A DNA stretch of 64,000 nt from Dokdonia sp. Hel_I_53 (GTDB taxonomy: Bacteria; Bacteroidota; Bacteroidia; Flavobacteriales; Flavobacteriaceae): positions 377,001-441,000 of the forward strand of contig NZ_VISL01000001.1 in NCBI RefSeq assembly GCF_007827465.1, written 5' to 3'. Under the pieces are notes generated by a model. That model ran no database searches. It was not told the DNA's origin and saw nothing but the letters and a program-made list of their open reading frames with translations. A program made the position numbers and the translations under genes. This document shows, one piece after another, positions 42,601 through 50,779 of this stretch. Positions within the stretch are counted from its first letter, which is position 1, and the number at the start of each line of letters is the position of its first letter.

Positions 42601-43866
42601 CAGCAATGGTGCCACAAATTCCTGTTCAAATTGTACCACTTCATTCATCAACGATATGATACTGTTCACACTCGCACGGCTTTTACTGCGTTGTGGCTCT
42701 GCATCCAGCGTGATGTAATCTACGTTGATGCCTTCATTAGACCGCTGTCTCCTGATGAGTTGCCCACTTTCTGAAAGATTAGACGCTACGATTTCCTGAA
42801 GCGCCAAACCGCCACTTGTCATCGAGCGTACAAAACTTGCATCGGTAAGACCAGTCTCAGCTATGGCAGTTTTCTTTGCGTAAAACGGCATTACTTCTGG
42901 ATATTTGGCAAAGGTGGCGCTCAAAAAACAGCACGCCTTTGTCTGCGGAAGTACTTCGCGCATCCAGGTACCAATGATGGAATCAAAGCCACCGGCCATA
43001 TGCGACTCGTCAAGAATGAAAATGACTTTCCTGTATTTCTTGCTGCCTTCCAGACCGTTGTTGACCATACTTTCAAGCCACAATCGTTTGTAAGGATGCG
43101 CCGACTGAACCTGTGAATAGGTACAGAAAATCATATCGTAGCCTACTGGTAAATGGTCGAGTGTTTCTGTGATTGTTATAAACGGTACTTTATCTGGATC
43201 TGGTAGATTCTTGCCTATCTTTTTGTGCCACTCAATAGACTCTGGACTTTCTGTGGGAAACTCTTTTTCGGTAGTGATAAGTTCGTATTGCGCCTTGCTG
43301 TTCATTGGGCTAAAAACCACTTTTCCGTCTGCATCCTTCACTTTGGCATCGGTATCTGTGTTGACAATAAAAGGTCGGATATTGTCAAAACCGATGGCTT
43401 TGAGATCCCGATACATATCTGTAAACAGATCGGGCTTTTTTGTAAAAAAAACGGGAAGAAAGCCCTGCATAACTGCGTGTCGTATCACCGCAGCAGCTTG
43501 CCTGCCTTTCCCAATTCCCGTTTGATCTGCGATGATAATACCTTGCTCATTTTCAAATTGCTTGAGATAGAGGCCTACGGCATCTACTTGTTCTGCACCC
43601 AAGCCTTTCCACATTGCTTTGGTAGATTCATACTTGAGCTGGTTGCGCACGTAATTGTCAATGTTTCCTTTATCCTTCACAATACGATTTAGGGACTTCT
43701 GAACTTCAAAAGCCATATTGCGCGGTATGAGCGTGTTCATTTTATACGGTGCCTGTGACTTAGACACGTAAGGAACCAAAGCTGCCTCCTGCGTAGCAAG
43801 TTTTGCAACTTCATCAGCATTCTGACTGAATTCTGCTTCTTTGATATCGAGTTCTTCGTTATTCAT
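39607..43866 (-). CDS. Strawberry-notch-family helicase, DarB-like helicase part
   Basis: This 1419-residue superfamily 2 helicase has Walker A ADQTGIGKGRQ (113-123), motif II ILDESHMAGG (about 284-293), motif III FLSATFAK and a C-terminal helicase region ending VQKRGRINRTGQVVLPEYYY, the strawberry-notch pattern. With the N6 methylase encoded 415 bases upstream it gives a combined length of about 2,300 residues, close to phage P1 DarB, which joins a methylase and such a helicase and protects incoming DNA from type I restriction. Here the two parts are separate genes. Confidence 0.75.
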   Translation of the reverse strand: MNNEELDIKEAEFSQNADEVAKLATQEAALVPYVSKSQAPYKMNTLIPRNMAFEVQKSLNRIVKDKGNIDNYVRNQLKYESTKAMWKGLGAEQVDAVGLYLKQFENEQGIIIADQTGIGKGRQAAAVIRHAVMQGFLPVFFTKKPDLFTDMYRDLKAIGFDNIRPFIVNTDTDAKVKDADGKVVFSPMNSKAQYELITTEKEFPTESPESIEWHKKIGKNLPDPDKVPFITITETLDHLPVGYDMIFCTYSQVQSAHPYKRLWLESMVNNGLEGSKKYRKVIFILDESHMAGGFDSIIGTWMREVLPQTKACCFLSATFAKYPEVMPFYAKKTAIAETGLTDASFVRSMTSGGLALQEIVASNLSESGQLIRRQRSNEGINVDYITLDAEPQRSKSRASVNSIISLMNEVVQFEQEFVAPLLADIHASAKAQGEHMSSKPRSLGVKQSPYFSRVFNIVDQMLFALKVKDVVNHTVKLLKEDKKVVIAFKSTMGAFLKEMNLVSGDVIPNEQMDFVRTLVRGLDGIFNYNYTAIDGSKTRERIELEELPQKGIERYKDIKSRMVLESSGLSISPIDELIHLIETQKKPKHLGGHTDMYFKVAEVTGRNQRIAMDGDEAVVQAFRSNTERSFRMFNSGDYDVLLINQSGSTGSSAHASKDFKDQRQRAMIVHQFELDINTEVQKRGRINRTGQVVLPEYYYITSDIPTEKRLMTMLKAKLKSLDANTTGSQKTNDETLKSADFLNKYGDIAAWNWVDENQEMMEQLGYPTYQKKTDKTGNIRYERNGFKDGAVRQLTGRAGLLKVEEQDALYDDLLERYDHQIKLEKQQGTYDLETEFLPLDAETKKRFLFQKGQGGATPFGKDTVRDITIVNNLKRPFTKQDIDKRITDALDGQKPVQVRMKMVDAINEKYPLLIEERKAKKLDVINRLKEDRDNLPQRGSGKTEKENERIQSDWTKLEEIVHAKTSQLATYVAGLENTKRSIIRYITMWNIGDVVRVPFIGTTITPSWGIFLGVSIGKSGKNPYTLSNISLKFGVTDSRKILTYSLQPAEQSFISQIFTESRDISEADVQMVNLEWNELIKKASSKRERRHILTENIVGASNQIGTQNKLIKYNTKEGTIKNGILLHRDFGKDGEANSAVLPISEAFNIIRKLDIDDFFADHKLNFRVKRISENYFQLYLDKRDLYPAIIDEKLRSFLKRADGQSQDELPDFVQNAGDMTAALHLEKLQLFLNRLDAFGVQFLGHARELEDWEIENEAEWKSKTKSTSGSYKYRLGRAYGQGSNPTTGFVSYEEPSSQYEYGLVIYNRPLSDKEKFNYSLIPVFKNVEEPYQIWKTETLASGLKDDFNNIVSDARRLPLHDAIESLGYFILNHPHEDGNAEFVFGDYTYQDLGRMFFEDTIAQISAIDEMINQLQIAQA

Positions 43867-44281
43867 TTTTGAAAAAGGCTAATGCTTCCAAATAGCTGCG
43901 AAGCGTGGTTTCTGAATACAATTGCACGGCTTCTTCCTTATCCATACCACCATACATTATAGAACTGGTCGGCAGGCTATCATCCATCTTGTCCCAACTT
44001 TCCTTGAGCGTCCAGAGTGCGGTCTGCATCTTGTCGGTTTTCAATAGAAAACTGGCGATTTCATCGGTAGTGTTTCCTTCGTTGTAAACCACTTCCAGAT
44101 ATTCTTCTATGAGTGCGATGGGATTTTCGCCCACTGCTCTTGCTTGCTCGATGAGTTCGTGCAATTGAATAAAAATGCCAGCTTCGTGATCTTCAAAACG
44201 CTCAAATTTTGATGGATTTGAGACCATAAAAAGTCGTGCTTTGATATCTCCAGACATTAATTGGTTATTGTAAAATATCAT
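43859..44281 (-). CDS. Hypothetical protein between methylase and helicase genes, 140 aa
   Basis: This acidic, helical, soluble protein (for example LIEQARAVGENPIALIEEYL) has no catalytic motif that I can see. It overlaps both large neighbours (8 bases with the helicase, 1 base with the methylase), so all three are made together. A bridging or regulatory subunit of the DarB-like pair is a reasonable guess. Confidence 0.5.
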   Translation of the reverse strand: MIFYNNQLMSGDIKARLFMVSNPSKFERFEDHEAGIFIQLHELIEQARAVGENPIALIEEYLEVVYNEGNTTDEIASFLLKTDKMQTALWTLKESWDKMDDSLPTSSIMYGGMDKEEAVQLYSETTLRSYLEALAFFKNE

Positions 44282-46968
44282 TAGGTTCTTGCTTTTTTGA
44301 GTTGGGATATGAGTGTATTTAGATTGGGTTTGATGTGTGACTTCACACGTTTCCAGAGATCAAAGAAACTCTCAACCATCGTGTTCAGTTCTGGTGCTTT
44401 GGAACGATCTGGTGCTACTCCAAATGGTTTTGACTTTCTGCCACCTATGAGTATGAGCATTGTTTTGGTCACAGCGCCTTGTTTATTGTAGAGCTTATAA
44501 CTGTTCATATTGATGATATCATCCACCTGATAATGGCGGTACAACCAGTTAAAGAAAGGTCGGTACTTAGCAAAGAGTCCATCTTCGCCAAAATAGACGT
44601 GACCCATTATGATAATAGCTGCTTTGCCATCATCTTTCATCGTGTGCAAAGCGAGTCCTGCCATCAAATGTTCCAGACGAATATGGTTGGCAATCCCACG
44701 ATGTTTATTAAAGTATTTATTGGCAATACGTTCTTTATCAAACTTTGATGCTTCCCATTTTGCAAAAGGTGGATTGGTTACAATCACGTCGTGAACCTTG
44801 GTCATTACTTCTGGAAAAGGCTCGGCGGCGTTGTTATTGGTAATGCGCCCAAAACCTTGATATTCCAGCGATTTCTTTCGGCTGTTGTCAATCTCGTTGA
44901 CGTGCGTAATTCGCGGATTTGCACCTACCAGCAATAAGCCATTACCTGCGCTTGGTTCAAAAATGAACTCGGCATCTTTCATCTGTGTGTATTCTGCCAC
45001 GATTGCACCTATGGGACAAGGCGTTGAGTATTGCTTGTAGAGTTCCTTACTACTGTCTGAATACGCATACGTAGGTTGTATCTGACTCCAAAAAAAGTCC
45101 ATTTTTCGCAATCGGCTTTCAAATGGAATCGGTTCTTTATAGAGCATTTTGTACCACAAGAGCCAACTCAATTCTACTGCTTCCCAGAGCGCACCGATGT
45201 TTGGCGCACCTGTTTCATCCTTTAAGGCTTCGACTTTCTTTTTTGATAGACGTTCCGCTTTCGCGAAAGCGATATGCATCACAGCCACAACACGATCTAT
45301 GTAATCGTTTTTGGACTTCGATTTTGTAGAACTTTGTTTTTTAGGAAGTGATTTAGGCGCAGGATTAGGTTTGTTCTGATCATCTAAATAAGCCTGAAGA
45401 GTAGCTTTTGAACGTTCTAAACGGTTCATCTGCCATTGCATTTCGCTGAAAGCTTCCTTCGAATTTTTGTCCGTTTTGGGTTTGCCCGTTTTGGGATTTA
45501 CGTAGTCCAAATGATCTTCTACCAACTGCAAAAGCATATCATTTATGATTTCAATGCCTTTTTGAGGATCTGCCACGGGACGAGAATGCTCCACCACAGA
45601 CCACCATTTATGACTGTCGTTTTCAATGTCGATTTCTGCGCCCAAAGGCGAGACACTTCTATATCCCGTATGGATATTTACATAGGGATAATCCAAGTCT
45701 GTTGGGTAACCGATGGCTGAGAAAGCTTCCGGACCACGATTTTCCCACTCCTGTAACAGTGCTGAACGATTCACTTTTACGCCATAATCTTTAGGATGTG
45801 GCATTTGCGAAAGCTGAAAAAGCTCCAGACCAGAAACTTGATTGAGATTCTCGTCTGTGATTTTATAAAGTTGGGGAAACTTAAATTTTAAGAAATTGCC
45901 ATCGCCTATGGTCAAACTTCCAGATTGAAAAGGTTCACCAGCGTGCACGGGCACAAGCACATTAGGAACTATATGATCCCGACTAAAAATATCTTTTGAT
46001 ACCGCCAGCGCTTCGATCTTGATTTTTTTTAAGGGAATGAGTTCCAACTTCAGTGACTGATATAACCGATTGACTTGCATCAACGCCATCGCTCGGTCGC
46101 CAATTTCCAGGTCGTACACCCAATCCTTAAAGTTTTGCAAGGCTTTTAAGAGATGGTTTCTAAAATGAATCTCGCTCCACTGCTCTGAGGCATCTTCGAG
46201 GTCGCTTATAGTTGTAGAGATAATCGTTTCTGGTTCGTCGTTCACTTCTTCGGTCTGCTCGTTGAGTTTTTCAATAACTTCTTTTAAAATCGACCGTGTA
46301 GAAAGGTTACGTTCTGCATCCGTTTGATAACCAGAATCATCTTCTTCTTTTGGTGCTATTTCTTTAGGAACTTCCTTATTTTCTATTTCTCCTTTCTTAG
46401 CAACTAGCTCATCTTTTGAAGGTACTTCCTTAGCGACTTCCAATTCTGTACGTTCACTTTCTAAAGCGACCATACCATCTATCACGTTCCCATCTCTAAA
46501 CAGGACGCGCGACTTTCTCTTATAGTTGCGAGGATGTACTTCTATATGCTTGAGTGCATCGCCATATTTACGCATCGCAAAGCGACTTGCAATCTCATAG
46601 GCTACTTTCTTGTAGGAATCAAATACAACGAAATGTTCCTGCTCAGCTTTTTGCTGTCCCTTAAGGAAGATCGTTACATAGGAAAACTGACCAGAGTCGA
46701 TGTTTTCTAAGGACGACTCAAAAGATGGATGGATTAACACCTGTTTCCAATCGCCATCTCTGCCAAATTCCTTTTCCAGCTCTTCCGTATAGCGACAGTA
46801 GGCAGGATGATTGTCCACATACCATTTGGTAGGATCTGACAGCGTTTCCTTAAAACCAAGCTCCTTCAAATGAAATGCTAGTTCTTTAGGAAGCACTTCG
46901 CTAAAATGAAGCTCAATGCCTTTTTTCTGTTTGTTGAGTGTACTGGTTAACTGCATTTGCGATCCCAA
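44281..46968 (-). CDS. N6-adenine DNA methylase, DarB-like methylase part
   Basis: The C-terminal third carries the methylase motifs IFEPSAGNGLLLVGA (motif I, about 666-680), VNEIDNSRKKSLEYQG (motif II) and DVIVTNPPFAKWEAS (motif IV, about 721-735). The first 630 residues contain a Lys/Glu-rich linker and an unrecognised domain. Upstream of the two small coupled genes it heads the DarB-like set. The start may be 12 bases further in (MQLTSTLN). It may mark packaged DNA against host restriction. Confidence 0.7.
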   Translation of the reverse strand: MGSQMQLTSTLNKQKKGIELHFSEVLPKELAFHLKELGFKETLSDPTKWYVDNHPAYCRYTEELEKEFGRDGDWKQVLIHPSFESSLENIDSGQFSYVTIFLKGQQKAEQEHFVVFDSYKKVAYEIASRFAMRKYGDALKHIEVHPRNYKRKSRVLFRDGNVIDGMVALESERTELEVAKEVPSKDELVAKKGEIENKEVPKEIAPKEEDDSGYQTDAERNLSTRSILKEVIEKLNEQTEEVNDEPETIISTTISDLEDASEQWSEIHFRNHLLKALQNFKDWVYDLEIGDRAMALMQVNRLYQSLKLELIPLKKIKIEALAVSKDIFSRDHIVPNVLVPVHAGEPFQSGSLTIGDGNFLKFKFPQLYKITDENLNQVSGLELFQLSQMPHPKDYGVKVNRSALLQEWENRGPEAFSAIGYPTDLDYPYVNIHTGYRSVSPLGAEIDIENDSHKWWSVVEHSRPVADPQKGIEIINDMLLQLVEDHLDYVNPKTGKPKTDKNSKEAFSEMQWQMNRLERSKATLQAYLDDQNKPNPAPKSLPKKQSSTKSKSKNDYIDRVVAVMHIAFAKAERLSKKKVEALKDETGAPNIGALWEAVELSWLLWYKMLYKEPIPFESRLRKMDFFWSQIQPTYAYSDSSKELYKQYSTPCPIGAIVAEYTQMKDAEFIFEPSAGNGLLLVGANPRITHVNEIDNSRKKSLEYQGFGRITNNNAAEPFPEVMTKVHDVIVTNPPFAKWEASKFDKERIANKYFNKHRGIANHIRLEHLMAGLALHTMKDDGKAAIIIMGHVYFGEDGLFAKYRPFFNWLYRHYQVDDIINMNSYKLYNKQGAVTKTMLILIGGRKSKPFGVAPDRSKAPELNTMVESFFDLWKRVKSHIKPNLNTLISQLKKART

Positions 46969-46974
46969 AATTTG

Positions 46975-46993
46975 CTAGTCGCTTAGGGACTAG
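46975..46993. repeat. Imperfect palindrome CTAGTCGCTTAGGGACTAG
   Basis: A 19-base near-palindrome lies just upstream of the methylase gene. A related 19-mer, CTAGTTCCTTAAGGACTAG, lies at 47892-47910 inside the glycosyltransferase gene, with weaker TTCCTTAAG(G/A)ACT copies at 47863 and 47593. This may be a second dispersed repeat type. Confidence 0.45.
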
Positions 46994-47027
46994 TTTGTGG
47001 TGTGACTTGGGATAAATATAGATTTCG

Positions 47028-47039
47028 CTTTCGCGAAAG
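47028..47039. repeat. Intergenic copy of CTTTCGCGAAAG palindrome
   Basis: Exact copy between the methylase start and the terminator at 47101; not in a gene. Confidence 0.9.
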
Positions 47040-47100
47040 TGGCGTCACGCAAAGGGATTGCGGTACGTCGAAGCGTGATGCTTATAGGTCAATAGACATT

Positions 47101-47124
47101 AAACCCTAGCGAGAGCTAGGGTTT
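47101..47124. terminator. Hairpin terminator
   Basis: AAACCCTAGC, a GAGA loop and GCTAGGGTTT form a perfect 10-bp stem followed by a short T run on the plus strand. It lies between two divergent starts and probably stops transcripts running leftward from the glycosyltransferase operon. Confidence 0.65.
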
Positions 47125-47169
47125 TGAATTTATAGGTTGTATAAATTAATATTGGCTTGTTCGGTACGC

Positions 47170-47200
47170 AACATCATCTTAATAAAATCAAGATGATGTT
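47170..47200. repeat. 11-bp inverted repeat upstream of small peptide gene
   Basis: AACATCATCTT (47170-47180) and AAGATGATGTT (47190-47200) pair perfectly around 9 bases, 65 bases before the ATG at 47266. It could be an operator or a leader hairpin. Confidence 0.55.
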
Positions 47201-47265
47201 GAAAACTTAAATCTTCAAACAGCTTGTAAATGATTAAATTAGTACAACATTTTAAATACAATATT

Positions 47266-47397
47266 ATGGGAATCAAGACAGGTCCAAAAAGAATTGCAAA
47301 GTCAACTGGCAAACCAGATAGACGTCAGCGAGATAATAAAAAGACCGGTGGGAACACACCGTCATTAAAACCGCATAAGCATAAGAAAGGAGATTAA
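47266..47397 (+). CDS. Small basic peptide, 43 aa
   Basis: The frame encodes a 43-residue Lys/Arg/Gly-rich peptide (start MGIKTGPKRIAKSTGKP, end KPHKHKKGD). It is the only plus-strand gene in this part of the core and has an inverted repeat upstream. The peptide at 31689 has the same length and a similar KSTGK/SKTGN stretch. Function unknown. Confidence 0.45.
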   Translation: MGIKTGPKRIAKSTGKPDRRQRDNKKTGGNTPSLKPHKHKKGD

Positions 47398-47418
47398 ATT
47401 CTTCCAAAATAAACTTGC

Positions 47419-48603
47419 CTAAATAAACAAATCCTGAAACAACTGTAACTGCCTACTGGTAAAGTGCTGTTCCATCCAGATGGACTTGAGCGCGTTTTTG
47501 CCCATCTGCTCACGAAGAGCTTTATCCTTTACTAATCGTAAGATGGACTTTACCCAATCGTCAGAAGTTTCGGCAAGCAGTCCTGTTTCTCCTTCCTTAA
47601 GAACTTGCTTAGCCGGATGATAAACAGAGGCTATTGCCGGAATACCATAAACTGCGCACTCTAATAGCGTAGTGTAAGGTTCGCATTGAGAAAAGCGGTT
47701 CTTTTCACTTGGTAATAGAACTATATCTAGTGCCAAATCATTCAATGTTTTAAAGTGATTTTCAAAAGCGACGGGCTTATGATATTCTACGGCTAATCCT
47801 TTAAGAACCAGCTCGCCTTGAATGTCTTGTCCGTTCCAACCGTAGCATACAAATTGAACTCCTTCCTTAAGGACTTCTTTCGTTTTTGCAACTAGTTCCT
47901 TAAGGACTAGCAAATCTGACAACTGACTTTTACTACCTAAAATACCAATCCGAATGATTTGAGAGTCATTCCTTTTCAACGGTGGTATCTCTTCATAACC
48001 CAGTCGTGACACTAAAGATGGCAATTGCACTACGTGTGTGGTGTGATTGGGAAAGTTTTGTAACAACAATTTTTTGTAAAAGTTGGATAGTGGTTTTGTT
48101 GCAGTTGTTACAATATCCATTGAAATCATATTAGATAACAACTGCTCTTTATCTCGAGTACCAATCTTGCGTGACATTGTGTGACTTTGTGGAATAGCGG
48201 TGTAATTCTTATCCACATCCATTACCAATTGCACATCTGGACGCAAGACGCGTATAGCTTTGATAAAAAAATCCACATCTGAGAATATAACTGGAAAGAT
48301 GATGTAATCTGCCCAATATAAAAGTTGTTCATCAATCAAGTTTTCATAATCTTCAAAACGTTTATTAAAGTCAAAAGTCTCAATCTTAGTGATTATGGCG
48401 GTATGTGACGCAGTTTTGTTCAACTCTAATGCTGGTGTTATTGCTCGATAATATCCTGTGGCATCCAAGCAGGGTGAAACATAAAGTAAATGAATGGTAT
48501 CATCATTTTCTTTACAATTTGGATATTTCCGACGGAAAGAAGTTTCGGTCTTTAATCGTTTCTGAAGTTCTAAAATGGTTCTCATATCAGTTGATTTCGG
48601 CAT
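47419..48603 (-). CDS. Glycosyltransferase, GT4-like
   Basis: This 394-residue, two-Rossmann-fold protein has a C-terminal part that reads YEEIPPL...IRIGILGSKSQLSDL, then the donor-site stretch CEPYTTLLECAVYGIPAIAS (about 307-326) and VLKEGETGLLAE, as in group 1 glycosyltransferases. On a virus-like element it might modify the virion, the host surface or DNA. An alternative start lies at 48585. The next gene starts within its 5' end. Confidence 0.7.
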   Translation of the reverse strand: MPKSTDMRTILELQKRLKTETSFRRKYPNCKENDDTIHLLYVSPCLDATGYYRAITPALELNKTASHTAIITKIETFDFNKRFEDYENLIDEQLLYWADYIIFPVIFSDVDFFIKAIRVLRPDVQLVMDVDKNYTAIPQSHTMSRKIGTRDKEQLLSNMISMDIVTTATKPLSNFYKKLLLQNFPNHTTHVVQLPSLVSRLGYEEIPPLKRNDSQIIRIGILGSKSQLSDLLVLKELVAKTKEVLKEGVQFVCYGWNGQDIQGELVLKGLAVEYHKPVAFENHFKTLNDLALDIVLLPSEKNRFSQCEPYTTLLECAVYGIPAIASVYHPAKQVLKEGETGLLAETSDDWVKSILRLVKDKALREQMGKNALKSIWMEQHFTSRQLQLFQDLFI

Positions 48604-48868
48604 TAATATTCATCTCGTTTCCTTCGTAAAATTTGGCAATGCGTTGTCCTGTCGCTTTATCGTAAATCTCAATAGTACCGGCTAAGGGACCGTATTCTTT
48701 TATCTTTTTGCGAAAGCGAATTAAACCTGTTTCCCGGCTTTTCGTTTTAGACAGTTTATGTCTCCAATCTATAGAGTACATTGTGCGTACGTTACCGTCT
48801 TTAAACCAGACGATCATCTTGGTTTCTGAGTCCTGGCCTAGTTTCCAGCCTTTTTTCTTTTGTTGCAT
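48587..48868 (-). CDS. Hypothetical basic protein, 93 aa
   Basis: This soluble Lys-rich protein has probable strands (KMIVWFKDGNVRTMYSID, GTIEIYDKATGQRIAKFY). Its stop overlaps the start of the glycosyltransferase gene and its start overlaps the stop of the gene before it by 1 base. Not recognised. Confidence 0.5.
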   Translation of the reverse strand: MQQKKKGWKLGQDSETKMIVWFKDGNVRTMYSIDWRHKLSKTKSRETGLIRFRKKIKEYGPLAGTIEIYDKATGQRIAKFYEGNEMNINAEIN

Positions 48869-49356
48869 TATTTGAAATATTTAATGAGTGATAAGAGTGA
48901 TATTTCCTTGATATAGTTTTCTTTATGAAAAGCCTTGACCGTGACGACACCTTGCTTGACGTTGAGCCAAATCTGTACATCTTGGTCACAGATATGATTT
49001 GCCGTAGCAAATTCCTTGAGATACTTTTTGATACTGAAGGCAATTTTGTTACGCACATTGGGCAACGCTGCAATGCTGTCTTCTAAGAAGAAATAAGCGA
49101 GTTCGTCTGTTGGTATTTCTTTCATCAGCACATCTTGATCATACAGATAAGAAAGTACTTTGTGCTGTTCTTGATAAATACGCAGGTACAAGCGCTCGAC
49201 AGGGATCTGTTGCCAGGTTGCAATATGCTCGGTGTAGCTTATGATGTTTAGAGAAATTTTCTTCTCATAACCAAAGACATCGATAGATATCTCGGCAATC
49301 GCTCCCTTGAGTTTATTGGTCAAGGCAACGTTTTTCTTTTTGAAAATACGTTTCAT
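48868..49356 (-). CDS. Hypothetical protein, 162 aa
   Basis: It has a basic N-terminus (MKRIFKKKNVAL) followed by mixed strands and helices (IAEISIDVFGYEKKISLNII, VRNKIAFSIKKYLKEFA). There is no membrane span. It sits 3 bases after the replication-type gene and is probably part of the same early operon. Function unknown. Confidence 0.45.
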   Translation of the reverse strand: MKRIFKKKNVALTNKLKGAIAEISIDVFGYEKKISLNIISYTEHIATWQQIPVERLYLRIYQEQHKVLSYLYDQDVLMKEIPTDELAYFFLEDSIAALPNVRNKIAFSIKKYLKEFATANHICDQDVQIWLNVKQGVVTVKAFHKENYIKEISLLSLIKYFK

Positions 49357-49359
49357 TCG

Positions 49360-50616
49360 TTAAGTATTGGTGTATAAAAATCGTTGTGTAGATGGGTTGA
49401 GTACACTTGCGTGAAAGTGTTGCAAGAGTTCAGGTTGACCGAGTTTGCCTATTCTCGTCTCACATTGCCTGAAAAGTGCCAATCTAGGTTTTTGCTTTGC
49501 AGTATCCTTTTTCTCATTGTTCAAAAACCTGCGGATCTGTGAAGCGACAATGAGTTTTAACTGCACTTCAAGCTGTCTCTTCTTGTGATCCTGCCACCAT
49601 TTTTTGGTGCCAGCAAACCCTGTTTTGTTTTTGGAATCAAAATATTGATGTGGCAATTGTACAAATCTGTTTTGAGGATCTTTGGCAAGATATTTCCGCA
49701 CGAGTTCGATGCGATCTACATAGCATTGATGAACGTTTGCCAGATGTTTGTCAGGTACTGGATCGTACCATTTCCAGAGCAGTTCTTTTCCGATTTTGAC
49801 CTGGGATTCAGTGAGATAGGTGTCTTGGTAGAGCACATTTCGCGAAAGCGTCCAAAGCGCATTCACATACACAGAAAGGGAAGCGGAACGAGCCGAATCT
49901 CGTGGCAAATTTTCGGCGCCAGTTTGATTTGTGGCTCGCATCCGCGCATTTTCCCCTGCATCATTGGAATTTTTGGGGCATTTTTTCCCTGTGTATCCTG
50001 TAAAAGTGTTGCTAGAAGCGTTGCGTGACGTTGTTTCTTTTGTGAGCGGTAGCGAATTCCTTTTATTCCCGAATAGCTTGGCTCGACTTGAGTTATCAAC
50101 GCCTATTATTAAATTATTTATGTAACCATTGTTACTAGAGTCTGTATGACGACAAGTTGTCGTAGGAATATTTTTAACCGATTGATTGTGTGTAGATTGT
50201 AATTTCTGTGAATCCTGCTGGATTTTAGGCTTATCCACAGGTTTTAAACCAGTTGCTAACAGGATTTTTGGCTCGACCCAAAGGTCATATCCTGAGTTGG
50301 TACCGTGCCATTTTTTATTGATAATGATGCCTGCATCTATGAGTCGTTTTAAGTGACGCTGGATGGTTCTGGGACTGGCGTTGCCCATTTTAGCCAACTG
50401 TAGATTGTTGGTTTTTAAGGGTGGTAAATTTTTAAGATCAAGTGTTGTGACATTGCTCGCTTTCAGTAAAGAAAGTCCGTAAATCTTAATGATGTCCTTT
50501 GCAGTTGAGGCTATTGCCTGTCGTATGCGGTTAGAAAGTTGTTCTGTATTCTGGTTGTGTTCTTTAATGTGATAATCCAATGCTTTAAAGGCGATGGAAT
50601 AATTAACTATGCTCAT
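49360..50616 (-). CDS. Winged-helix protein, replication-initiator-like
   Basis: This 418-residue protein has an N-terminal helical domain and a winged helix at about 70-105 (LQLAKMGNASPRTIQRHLKR, then LIDAGIIINKKWHG). A polar linker (about 130-215) and a basic helical C-terminus follow. The layout resembles phage and plasmid replication proteins (lambda O type, with the origin inside the gene). A perfect DnaA box lies in its linker-coding part at 50231. It is the first long gene of the early leftward operon. No enzymatic motif is visible. Confidence 0.5.
   Translation of the reverse strand: MSIVNYSIAFKALDYHIKEHNQNTEQLSNRIRQAIASTAKDIIKIYGLSLLKASNVTTLDLKNLPPLKTNNLQLAKMGNASPRTIQRHLKRLIDAGIIINKKWHGTNSGYDLWVEPKILLATGLKPVDKPKIQQDSQKLQSTHNQSVKNIPTTTCRHTDSSNNGYINNLIIGVDNSSRAKLFGNKRNSLPLTKETTSRNASSNTFTGYTGKKCPKNSNDAGENARMRATNQTGAENLPRDSARSASLSVYVNALWTLSRNVLYQDTYLTESQVKIGKELLWKWYDPVPDKHLANVHQCYVDRIELVRKYLAKDPQNRFVQLPHQYFDSKNKTGFAGTKKWWQDHKKRQLEVQLKLIVASQIRRFLNNEKKDTAKQKPRLALFRQCETRIGKLGQPELLQHFHASVLNPSTQRFLYTNT
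50231..50239. promoter_or_regulatory. DnaA box TTATCCACA inside replication-type gene
   Basis: Exact match to the DnaA consensus. A near-match (TTATCAACG) lies at 50093 in AT-rich sequence of the same gene, and another exact box lies at 48210. The cluster is sparse, so an origin is only suggested. Confidence 0.4.
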
Positions 50617-50764
50617 TTTTAGGACTGTTATGAAACAGCAAAGTGTGTGCTTTGTCTATCTCACTAGTCGGATTGTGGTGCTTTTTTAGCATCTCTATTT
50701 CTTCCTTGATTTTTTTTATAAGGTTCAGGAAACCTTCATCTGGGCTATTTTCGGCAAATTTCAT
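50603..50764 (-). CDS. Small helical protein, 53 aa
   Basis: The frame starts ATG at 50764 and ends inside the start of the replication-type gene, overlapping by 14 bases. The product (MKFAENSPDEGFLNLIKKIK, then EEIEMLKKHHNP) is a charged helix. It lies between the Cro-like gene and the replication-type gene in the early leftward operon. Unknown function. Confidence 0.5.
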   Translation of the reverse strand: MKFAENSPDEGFLNLIKKIKEEIEMLKKHHNPTSEIDKAHTLLFHNSPKNEHS

Positions 50765-50779
50765 AAGATGAGATCTGCA

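Noticed and set aside
41188..43692. Plus-strand open frames inside the helicase gene
   Set aside because: They lie wholly antisense to a clear 1419-residue helicase and show no motif.
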